Origin: Planctomycetota bacterium
GTDB lineage: Bacteria > Planctomycetota > Planctomycetia > Gemmatales > Gemmataceae
Assembly: GCA_021413735.1 (NCBI GenBank)
Contig: JAIOPV010000115.1
Location: 1 to 40,663 of the forward strand
Length of the DNA: 40,663 bases
Direction: 5' to 3'
Position 1 is the stretch's first letter; the number at the start of each line of letters is the position of its first letter. A program made the position numbers and the translations under genes. Positions 9,025-15,018 of this stretch are shown piece by piece. The notes under the pieces are model-generated. The model was not told the origin of the DNA. It saw only the letters and a program-made list of their open reading frames with translations, and ran no database searches.

Positions 9025-9654
9025 ATGAATCGCTTCTGGTTCTTCACTTGGCGGACCTTCGGCACTTGGTTACCCGGCGCTGCCGGTTTCGTTGGTGACT
9101 TCGTGACCACCAGAGGCGAGCGCGTCACGCAGAACGTTCCAACCACCCCAACCGCCGATCCGATGCCCGCTCTGGAACGGTATGCGGAATCCGCGATGCG
9201 ACGTTCGCCTGTCCTTCTGAATACGGAGCAGGCGGCAGTGTTACTTCCCAAACTCATCGCACACGCGAACTACAGAGGCTGGCAGCTTGATGCTGTCGCG
9301 ATTTTGGTGAATCACGTTCACGTCGTGTTTGGCGTTCCCGACGAGCCCGACCCGGAAGAAATGCTTGCGGACTGGAAAGCTTATGCGAGTCGTCCACTCA
9401 ATCAATTTGTAGGGTGGAGTGGCGAAGCTGATTCCAAGAGGAAGCGAGGCGAGAAACGCACGCGGCCGATCTGGTGGGAACGAGACGGTTCGACACGTCG
9501 CCTGAAAGAGCAATCGCATCGAGTGGGAGCGATTCGCTATGTTCGCAATCAGGATAGCCCATTGGCTGTGTGGCTTACCGAAGATGCTCACCGCGTCGCC
9601 GCAGAACTCGATGTAGCCGAAGGAAATGGTGAAGGCGATCCTAATGTCGAGTAG
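9025..9654 (+). CDS. REP-associated tyrosine transposase (RAYT, Y1_Tnp/IS200-like)
   Basis: ATG at 9025 follows GGAG at 9014-9017; the 209-residue product has the family N-terminus (FFTWRTFGTWLPG, residues 6-18), the HUH metal-binding motif NHVHVVFG (His97, His99) and a C-terminal segment containing RYVRNQ, in which Tyr172 is the likely nicking tyrosine. The spacing between the HUH motif and Tyr172 suits the Y1 transposase family. The frame extends upstream to 8944, but that extension only translates the REPIN arm (TPSLALGV), so it is excluded. The expected role is cutting and rejoining single-stranded REP hairpins. No terminal inverted repeats typical of an autonomous IS are seen apart from the REPINs. 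The gene faces tyrS. Confidence 0.85.
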   Translation: MNRFWFFTWRTFGTWLPGAAGFVGDFVTTRGERVTQNVPTTPTADPMPALERYAESAMRRSPVLLNTEQAAVLLPKLIAHANYRGWQLDAVAILVNHVHVVFGVPDEPDPEEMLADWKAYASRPLNQFVGWSGEADSKRKRGEKRTRPIWWERDGSTRRLKEQSHRVGAIRYVRNQDSPLAVWLTEDAHRVAAELDVAEGNGEGDPNVE

Positions 9655-9662
9655 CGTTTGAG

Positions 9663-9778
9663 GGCGAACCCCGAGTGCCAGCGAGGGGGTGGCGTTAGCA
9701 CGTGCTTGAGCTGTCTCAAATCCCCCATCGCTTGCCTTCGGTTTAACGTCACCCCCTCGCTGGCACTCGGGGTTCGCC
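9663..9778. repeat. REPIN copy 2 (116 bp)
   Basis: Arms 9663-9694 and 9747-9778 match inverted at 31 of 32 positions, with a 52-base loop. It fills the gap between the convergent transposase and tyrS stop codons (8 bases after one, 3 before the other), so the transcribed hairpin could end both messages. Confidence 0.85.
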
Positions 9779-9781
9779 TCA

Positions 9782-11008
9782 TCACCCAAGCCGCACGCGG
9801 AAGATCTTCCTTCCGAGGCGAATCACAAGCCCATCGGTCACGGCGACGGTCGCCTTATCATCAGCGACCGCCGTGCGGTCCGGACCATAGTTGAACGCCC
9901 CTTCCTTGATCTTCCGCTTCGCCTCGCTCTTGCTCGGCGTCAGCTTCGACTCGGCGATCAGATCCACCGCGAGCATCTGCCCATCCTTGAGCTTGCTCGC
10001 GGGAATCGTCACCTCGTCGATGTGGTCGGGGTCGCCCTTACACTCAAACTGCTTCTTCCAGTCCTCGCGAACCATCACCGCGGCCTCGTCGCCGTGGTAG
10101 AACCGCACGATCTCGGCCCCGAGAGCTTTCTTCGCCTCGTTCGGATTCGACGCAATGAGTGCTTTCGTCTCCTCAGGGTTACGATCGGTCAGTAGCGTGT
10201 ACCACTCCGACATCAGCGTGTCGGGAATCTTCATCGTCTTGCCGAACTTCTCCTTCGGTGGCTCGTTCAGGCCGATGTAGTTGTTCAGGCTCTTTCCCAT
10301 CTTCTTCTCGCCGTCGAGGCCGCGAAGAATCGGCATCGTAAAGCAAATCTGCGCTGCTTGGCCCGCACCACGCTGAAGGTCGCGACCCACCATCAGGTTG
10401 TAGAGCTGTTCCGTGCCGCCGAGTTCCACATCCGACTGAATCTCGACGGAGTCCCAACCCTGCATCAACGGGTACAGCATTTCGTGCAGGTAAATCGCCG
10501 TACCGGCCTTGATTCGCTTGCTGAAGTCGTCGCGTTCCAGCATCTGCTGAACAGTCATTTGGCCGAGAAGTCGAAGCATTTGCGGGAAGCCGAACTTCGA
10601 GAACCAGTCGCCGTTGGGGCGAATCTCGAAGCGGCCTGGCGTCGTCAGGTCGATCACCTTGCCGATCTGTTCCAGGTAAGTGCAGGCGTTCTTCTCGATC
10701 TGCTCCGTGGTCAATCCCTGGCGGCTCGCGTCTCGTCCCGACGGATCGCCGACCGCGGCCGTCGCCGTGCCCATGATGAGCACGGCCGTGTGGCCGAGTT
10801 CCTGGAACTGACGCAACTTCCGCAGCGGAACCGTGTGGCCGAGGTGAACGTCGAAGCCAGTGGGGTCGATGCCGTACTTGATGCGCAACGGCTTCCCCGT
10901 CGCGTGACTGCGTTCGAGTTTTTTCTTGAGTTCGTCGCGAGTCTCGATCTGCGTGGCGCCACGAAGAATGATCGCGAGTTGCTCTTCGACTGGTTTGAAC
11001 TGGCTCAT
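9782..11008 (-). CDS. tyrS: Tyrosyl-tRNA synthetase
   Basis: A class I aminoacyl-tRNA synthetase that charges tRNA-Tyr with tyrosine in the cytoplasm. The 408-residue product has the HIGH-type signature HLGHT (55-59) within IDPTGFDVHLGHT, a KMSKS-type loop KMGKS (236-240), and a C-terminal S4 RNA-binding domain (roughly 340-408, with PSKSEAKRKIKEGAF). Length and motif order suit the TyrZ-like bacterial form, with HLGH in place of the HIGH variants common in the E. coli type. The start ATG overlaps the stop of the upstream membrane-protein gene in an ATGA, which indicates translational coupling at the end of the rpsP-trmD-rplS-yraN operon. No T-box-like leader is evident. Confidence 0.95.
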   Translation of the reverse strand: MSQFKPVEEQLAIILRGATQIETRDELKKKLERSHATGKPLRIKYGIDPTGFDVHLGHTVPLRKLRQFQELGHTAVLIMGTATAAVGDPSGRDASRQGLTTEQIEKNACTYLEQIGKVIDLTTPGRFEIRPNGDWFSKFGFPQMLRLLGQMTVQQMLERDDFSKRIKAGTAIYLHEMLYPLMQGWDSVEIQSDVELGGTEQLYNLMVGRDLQRGAGQAAQICFTMPILRGLDGEKKMGKSLNNYIGLNEPPKEKFGKTMKIPDTLMSEWYTLLTDRNPEETKALIASNPNEAKKALGAEIVRFYHGDEAAVMVREDWKKQFECKGDPDHIDEVTIPASKLKDGQMLAVDLIAESKLTPSKSEAKRKIKEGAFNYGPDRTAVADDKATVAVTDGLVIRLGRKIFRVRLG

Positions 11009-11472
11009 TTTGCTTTCCCGTCCGGGGTCGTCTCAGGCTCTGATCGTGGCGGTTCCTCCGACACGTCGAGCAACCGGTTCACCACTGTTTCGATCAACTT
11101 CTCGCGTTCGCTCGCACCCACCGCTACCGGAACCTCGGTCTCGACAATGTGCCGGATCACTCGCCGAAGCTCATGCTCGGTGACCGGTCCACCCGCAGCG
11201 ATCACGTCCATGTCGAGATGGGCGGCGGCATGGAGGTGAATGATTTCGATCCACTCCGGGAGCGTTCGTCCACCACTCGGCACGACCGGGAGCGGCGGGA
11301 TTCGTGGGAAGCGAAGCACACGAGCTTCGCGGCGTTCCTTGTAAATCATGCCGAGAATCGCCCACCACACGAACAGCAACAACAAACCAAGGCCAACGGG
11401 GGCGAGCATACAAATGGCCAGCGCGTCCCCAAAACCTTCCATCGAAGCATACAACGGAGTGAGCGAAGTCAC
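11005..11472 (-). CDS. Unknown single-pass membrane protein in the translation operon
   Basis: A 155-residue protein with one clear hydrophobic segment near the N-terminus (ALAICMLAPVGLGLLLLFVW, continuing to about GMIY), followed by a basic patch (KERREARVLRFPR) and a soluble, Pro-rich then acidic/helical C-terminal part ending in a charged tail. It is probably an inner-membrane protein with a cytoplasmic C-terminus. The start is taken as GTG at 11472 because CGGAG sits 5 bases before it. A longer frame to 11577 would overlap yraN by 85 bases and lacks support. It starts 20 bases after yraN and its TGA overlaps the tyrS ATG. The family is not recognised; position alone does not assign it a role in translation. 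Confidence 0.7.
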   Translation of the reverse strand: MTSLTPLYASMEGFGDALAICMLAPVGLGLLLLFVWWAILGMIYKERREARVLRFPRIPPLPVVPSGGRTLPEWIEIIHLHAAAHLDMDVIAAGGPVTEHELRRVIRHIVETEVPVAVGASEREKLIETVVNRLLDVSEEPPRSEPETTPDGKAK

Positions 11473-11477
11473 GGCAT

Positions 11478-11482
11478 CTCCG
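11478..11482 (-). promoter_or_regulatory. Shine-Dalgarno deciding the GTG start at 11472
   Basis: CGGAG on the minus strand, five bases before the GTG. No comparable site precedes the next in-frame ATG at 11442. Confidence 0.5.
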
Positions 11483-11492
11483 TCGTTTTGGG

Positions 11493-11945
11493 TTAGCTGA
11501 AAAACTGGAACTTGCCCGTGGCCTCGAAAGCATGACGGATGTGCTTCACCACGGGTTCGCGGGCATGTGCGGGCCAACTCATCGCAAGCACATCGAACCG
11601 CACCGCAATCTTGCCCAGCAGCTTGCGGGTTGCCAGGAAACGCAACGTCGCCCCGGTGATCTTCCGCTGTTTGCGGAGGTCCACCGAGGCGGCGGTTTCT
11701 TCCAGTGCATTCTCGCGGTCCGAAGCGGTCGAGCGAACCTCAACCACAACAAGCGTTTCCCCGTCGAGGGCCAGCAGATCGAGTTCGCCGGTCGGGTCCG
11801 AGACGTTCGCGGCAAGAACTCGAAAGCGGAGCGATCGCAAGTATCTTGCTGCCGCTCGTTCGCTGCGTCGCCCGAACCATCGGCGATACCAAGGCCAGCG
11901 CGTGAACCCTGGCTCCACGACCGGCTCGGGTGGCGTCGCAGCCAT
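11493..11945 (-). CDS. yraN: YraN/UPF0102 endonuclease-like protein
   Basis: A 150-residue member of the UPF0102 family, which has the restriction-endonuclease-like fold but no settled physiological role. The expected acidic residues are visible: an N-terminal Glu in RRSERAAARYL (Glu29), GELDLLALDGETLVVVEVR with Asp56 and Glu69, where the usual Lys of the ExK motif is Arg71. The gene starts six bases after the rplS stop and is followed by the membrane-protein gene 20 bases later, so it is part of the ribosomal-protein operon. Neighbourhood with trmD, rplS or rnhB is common for yraN in bacteria. The Arg in place of Lys is a conservative change seen in the family. Confidence 0.85.
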   Translation of the reverse strand: MAATPPEPVVEPGFTRWPWYRRWFGRRSERAAARYLRSLRFRVLAANVSDPTGELDLLALDGETLVVVEVRSTASDRENALEETAASVDLRKQRKITGATLRFLATRKLLGKIAVRFDVLAMSWPAHAREPVVKHIRHAFEATGKFQFFS

Positions 11946-11951
11946 GACGAA

Positions 11952-12458
11952 CTACTTCTTCTTGCTGGCCTCGGCTTCCTTGCGGGCCTTCTTCTTCTGG
12001 GCCGTCTTCGACATCCCACCCTCGGCCGTGGCGCGAGCGGCTGCTTCCTGAGCGGCCTTCGAGGCTGCCTCGGCTGCTGCCTTCAGGTCGGTGTCGATCT
12101 TCGTCTGACGCTTCACATCGTCCTTGATCTTGGTCGCCTTACCGACGCGATCACGGAGATAGAACAGCTTCGCACGGCGAACCGAGCCGGCCTTCTTGAT
12201 GACGATCTTCGCGACTCGCGGCGAGTGAATCGGGAAGATTCGCTCGACGCCTTCGCCCTGCACCAAACGGCGAACGGTGACGGTTTCGCGAACGCCGCCG
12301 TTCTGTCGACCGATCACGTCGCCTTCAAAAATCTGGATGCGTTCCTTGGCACCGTCGAGGATCTTCTGGTGAACCTCGATGCGGTCGCCGATGCGGAAGT
12401 CCGGAACGTCCGACTTCAAATGGCCCTTTTCGACAAGGCCGATGAGGGGTTTCAACAT
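11952..12458 (-). CDS. rplS: 50S ribosomal protein L19 with Ala/Lys-rich C-terminal extension
   Basis: L19 sits at the 30S-50S interface of the ribosome. Residues 1 to about 115 match the standard protein (FRIGDRIEVHQKILDGAKER, IQIFEGDVIGRQNGGVRETV, then GVERIFPIHSPRVAKIVI and KLFYLRDRVGKATKI). Bacterial L19 is usually about 115-130 residues long; this one has 168, ending in a low-complexity Ala/Lys/Glu tail (KAAAEAASKAAQEAAARATA, then KKKARKEAEASKKK). ATG at 12458 is preceded by AAAGGTGGG. The gene follows trmD after 78 bases, a gap that contains a GCCGCAAGCGGC motif, and precedes yraN by six bases. Confidence 0.95.
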   Translation of the reverse strand: MLKPLIGLVEKGHLKSDVPDFRIGDRIEVHQKILDGAKERIQIFEGDVIGRQNGGVRETVTVRRLVQGEGVERIFPIHSPRVAKIVIKKAGSVRRAKLFYLRDRVGKATKIKDDVKRQTKIDTDLKAAAEAASKAAQEAAARATAEGGMSKTAQKKKARKEAEASKKK

Positions 12459-12517
12459 GACCCACCTTTGTCTTTCTGGGCGGTGACTCCGCCCCCACTG
12501 TCGTCACTGGTTGTTTT

Positions 12518-12536
12518 GCTACGCCGCAAGCGGCGA
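12518..12536. repeat. Dispersed GCTACGCCGCAAGCGGCGA motif
   Basis: A 19-base self-complementary-core sequence just after the trmD stop codon. Near-identical copies occur at 17499-17517 and 31642-31656, and as an inverted pair at 27166-27210. Confidence 0.5.
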
Positions 12537-13226
12537 TCACTTTTGACTTCGTTTGTCGGACTGCTCTTGTCGCCATTTTGCGACGGCGGCATGGTTACCG
12601 CTCAGAAGAATCTCAGGAACCTCAACCCCTCGGAAACTCCGGGGCCGAGTGAACTGCGGATACTCCAGCCGACCAGCTTCGCTGTGCGATTCGTCGGTCG
12701 CGCTGTGTTCGTCGCCAAGCACACCGGGGATGAGCCGGATTACCGCATCGATTACAACCATCGCCGGGACTTCACCACCGTTGCAGACAAAGTCCCCAAT
12801 CGAGATTTCACGCGGGTTCAGGATCTGCCGAATGCGGTCGTCGAACCCTTCGTACCGCCCGCACAGTAGCAGCAATCGCGGTTCCTGGGCCAGTTCCTCA
12901 ACCACCCGCTGCGTCAGTCGCTCGCCCGCCGGGGTCATCATGACCACCTTGCCGAGCGGTTCTGCCTTCGCCTGCACAGCCTCGACAGAATCGAGAACTG
13001 GCTGTGCCATCAGCACCATTCCAGGGCCACCGCCGAACGGGCGATCATCGACTCGCTGATGCTTGTCGAGCGTCCAATCTCGCATGTTCCAGGCGTGAAC
13101 CTGAACCAAGCCTGATTCGATGGCATCCGCGAGCAAGCTCTGACCGACGTAACTGTCGAAGATGCCCGGAAACAGCGTCAGCACATCGAAACGGATCGTG
13201 CGTCGCGCGGCAATCGGAACGTCCAC
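12537..13226 (-). CDS. trmD: tRNA (guanine37-N1)-methyltransferase
   Basis: TrmD methylates G37 next to the anticodon using S-adenosylmethionine and prevents +1 frameshifting; it acts as a dimer with a trefoil-knot SPOUT fold. The 229-residue sequence shows FDVLTLFPGIFD (13-24), the GGGPGM loop (65-70), LCGRYEGFDDR (121-131) and the knot segment SIGDFVCNGGE (142-152), as well as the C-terminal RPRSFRGVEVPEILLSGNH region. The start is GTG at 13226, three bases after the rpsP stop, so translation is probably coupled. rimM, which usually lies between rpsP and trmD, is missing here. Confidence 0.96.
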   Translation of the reverse strand: MDVPIAARRTIRFDVLTLFPGIFDSYVGQSLLADAIESGLVQVHAWNMRDWTLDKHQRVDDRPFGGGPGMVLMAQPVLDSVEAVQAKAEPLGKVVMMTPAGERLTQRVVEELAQEPRLLLLCGRYEGFDDRIRQILNPREISIGDFVCNGGEVPAMVVIDAVIRLIPGVLGDEHSATDESHSEAGRLEYPQFTRPRSFRGVEVPEILLSGNHAAVAKWRQEQSDKRSQK

Positions 13227-13229
13227 AGA

Positions 13230-13562
13230 TTACGCTTTCGGGGCGGATTCCGCGGCCTTGGCTTTGGCTGCTTCTTCGGCGGCCTTCGCGGCTTCCTGAG
13301 TTTCGATCTCTTCCCACTTCTTCATGTGCTTGGTGAAGATCGCGGCGCAGTGCTCGGAGGGCAGTGCCCCGACGCTCTGCCAGTATTTGATCCGGCTCGG
13401 CTTGAGCTTCACGCGTGCTTCTTTGTCGGCAACGTGCGGATCGTAGACGCCCAACTCTTCGATCACTCGGCCGTCACGCGGCTGGCGAGCGTCGATTGCG
13501 ACGATACGGTAATAGTGCCGGTGAGTTCGGCCCATCTGTTTCATTCGAATACGAACGGCCAC
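13230..13562 (-). CDS. rpsP: 30S ribosomal protein S16 with Ala-rich tail
   Basis: S16 is a primary 30S assembly protein. Residues 1-80 match the family (VRIRMKQMGRTHRHYYRIVA, DARQPRDGRVIEELGVYDP). The last 30 residues are a low-complexity Ala/Lys/Glu extension (AAKAAEEAAKAKAAESAPKA), giving 110 residues against the usual 80-90. The start is GTG at 13562, preceded by GAGGAA at good spacing. It is the first gene of the translation operon; the promoter must lie between here and the palindrome at 13685-13754. Confidence 0.96.
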   Translation of the reverse strand: MAVRIRMKQMGRTHRHYYRIVAIDARQPRDGRVIEELGVYDPHVADKEARVKLKPSRIKYWQSVGALPSEHCAAIFTKHMKKWEEIETQEAAKAAEEAAKAKAAESAPKA

Positions 13563-13684
13563 GGTGGCTTCCTCATGAATCCAACAATTCGCAGAGACGG
13601 ATCATGATAGCGACGCAGTCGGGAAGTGACTACAGCATTGCGAATTTCGGATTAAGGAATTCCTTCCCGTTGGTGGATCGTCAT

Positions 13685-13754
13685 GCGAGCCACGGGGTTG
13701 ATCCCCGTGGTCTTTGGTAATGTGGAGACCACGGGGATCAACCCCGTGGCTCGC
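13685..13754. repeat. Palindromic repeat, GCGAGCCACGGGG family, copy 1
   Basis: Two perfect 29-base inverted arms (13685-13713 and 13726-13754) around a 12-base loop. Each arm also contains its own smaller hairpin (CCACGGGG, 5 bases, CCCCGTGG). It lies 12 bases after the stop of the M20 gene and upstream of rpsP, so it may terminate or stabilise the M20 message. Copy 2 is at 37831-37903. Confidence 0.85.
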
Positions 13755-13766
13755 CAATGTCTCGTC

Positions 13767-14924
13767 TCACTTCCCGCAGGCGAAGCGGAACAGAATCTCG
13801 GCCGCCGGTTCGAGTTGGGCGAGGTCAATCCACTCGTCTTTCGTGTGCGCCTGAGCGATATCCCCAGGACCAAACACCACCACCGGCACACCAGCGTTCG
13901 CCACGGTCGAAGCGTCCGTTCCGAACGGAACCGGATGAACCGTGTGCTTCCCGACGACCGAATCAATCGCCGCACCAAACCGCTTCACCAACTCGCCAGA
14001 TAACGCGGGGCTGAGCGGCGGGCACGCGGCGTGTGTCTGCGTCAGCGTGAAAGGGAAATCGAACCCGCGACCGTTCAAGTAGTCGCTGAGATGAGCTGCC
14101 GCGCTATCCGACGTTTCGCCAGGAAGAAGCCGACGGTCGATGTCGATGCGGCAGACGTCCGGCACCGTATTCGGCGAGACGCCGCCGGTGATGCGGCCAA
14201 CCGAAATCGTTCGCGGACCGAGAACAGGATCGGCGGGCAAATCGCGGACTTTCTCGGCGTAACCGGGGAACTCGGAGATCACGCGAGCCATGCGATAGAT
14301 GGCGTTCACGCCGTCCTGGGGCCGAGAACTGTGGCACGCTCGCCCCGTCGTTTCCAGCACCCAGCGAACGACGCCCTTGTGAGCGTTCACGATGTTCAGC
14401 AGCGTCGGTTCCGCGACGATGGCGTAATCCGCACGCACGCCGGATTTCAACAGCTCTTGAACGCCGAGGAAGGTATGTTCCTCATCGACTGTGTAAGCGA
14501 GGGTGACGGCGGCACTTCCCGCTGGCTTCTCTTTGATGAGGCGTGCGAACGCAGTGAGCATCACAGCGCCGCCGGCTTTCACGTCGCACGACCCGCGACC
14601 GTACATCTTCCCGTCTTCGATCTTTGCGCCGAACGGTTCCACGATCATCGCGTCGACGGGCACAGTGTCCTGGTGAGCCTCGAACATGACGCTGAACGGT
14701 GCCGGGCTTGGCGGCGTGTATTTCGCAATGAGATTGTCGCGACCGGGCCGCACGGTTTGTCGGCGAACCTCGCAGCCGAGAGTTTTGAGTTGCTCTTCGA
14801 GAAACGCGGTGACGCGAGATTCGTACAGAATCTCGGTTGGGATGTCGGTGCGGCCCATCGAGTTGACCGACGGCCGGCGGACGAGTTCAGCGAGTAGTTG
14901 TGGCAGTGGCAGCATGCCTGACAT
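13767..14924 (-). CDS. M20-family metallo-deacetylase (ArgE/DapE/ACY1 type)
   Basis: A 385-residue cytoplasmic zinc hydrolase similar to acetylornithine deacetylases and succinyl-diaminopimelate desuccinylases. Metal and catalytic residues are in the expected order: EAHQDTVPVD (His84, catalytic Asp86), GRGSCDVKAG (bridging Asp114), VDEEHTFLG (general base and ligand Glu148/Glu149), AEP (Glu172) and the late His in GDIAQAHTKDEW. It also has the dimerisation-domain segment (KGVVRWVLETTGRACHSSRP). Exact substrate is uncertain: N-acetylornithine is plausible, but no arginine-biosynthesis neighbour is present. It stands alone upstream of rpsP on the same strand and is separated from it by a strong palindrome. 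A second ATG three codons in is also possible as start. Confidence 0.88.
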   Translation of the reverse strand: MSGMLPLPQLLAELVRRPSVNSMGRTDIPTEILYESRVTAFLEEQLKTLGCEVRRQTVRPGRDNLIAKYTPPSPAPFSVMFEAHQDTVPVDAMIVEPFGAKIEDGKMYGRGSCDVKAGGAVMLTAFARLIKEKPAGSAAVTLAYTVDEEHTFLGVQELLKSGVRADYAIVAEPTLLNIVNAHKGVVRWVLETTGRACHSSRPQDGVNAIYRMARVISEFPGYAEKVRDLPADPVLGPRTISVGRITGGVSPNTVPDVCRIDIDRRLLPGETSDSAAAHLSDYLNGRGFDFPFTLTQTHAACPPLSPALSGELVKRFGAAIDSVVGKHTVHPVPFGTDASTVANAGVPVVVFGPGDIAQAHTKDEWIDLAQLEPAAEILFRFACGK

Positions 14925-14973
14925 TGAACCACAAACTCACGCCGACCGCCACCCACGCGAGGCCCGCTAAACG

Positions 14974-15000
14974 AAAAAAGCCCACCCCGAAGGGTGGGCT
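14974..15000 (-). terminator. Intrinsic terminator of the His-rich protein gene
   Basis: Read on the minus strand, AGCCCACCC, a TTCG loop, GGGTGGGCT and then a run of six Ts: a textbook factor-independent terminator 18 bases past the stop codon at 15019. Confidence 0.85.
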
Positions 15001-15018
15001 TCACTGTTACAGCTTCGA

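Larger units (their letters stand above)
8889..9778 (+). mobile_element. RAYT transposase unit bracketed by two REPINs
   Basis: An IS200/RAYT-like transposase gene lies between two 116-base palindromic elements of the same family and orientation. The whole 890-base block fits exactly between the stop of the M20D gene and the stop of tyrS. RAYTs are single-strand HUH transposases that, by established knowledge, mobilise REP hairpins instead of themselves. That these two REPINs are the cognate ones is inferred from proximity. Confidence 0.75.

Noticed and set aside
11532-12869. 445-codon plus-strand frame over yraN, rplS and trmD
   Set aside because: It crosses three well-supported minus-strand genes and has no domain of its own.
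14031-14897. 288-codon plus-strand frame over the M20 deacetylase
   Set aside because: The minus strand carries all M20 metal ligands; the plus-strand frame shows no family features.
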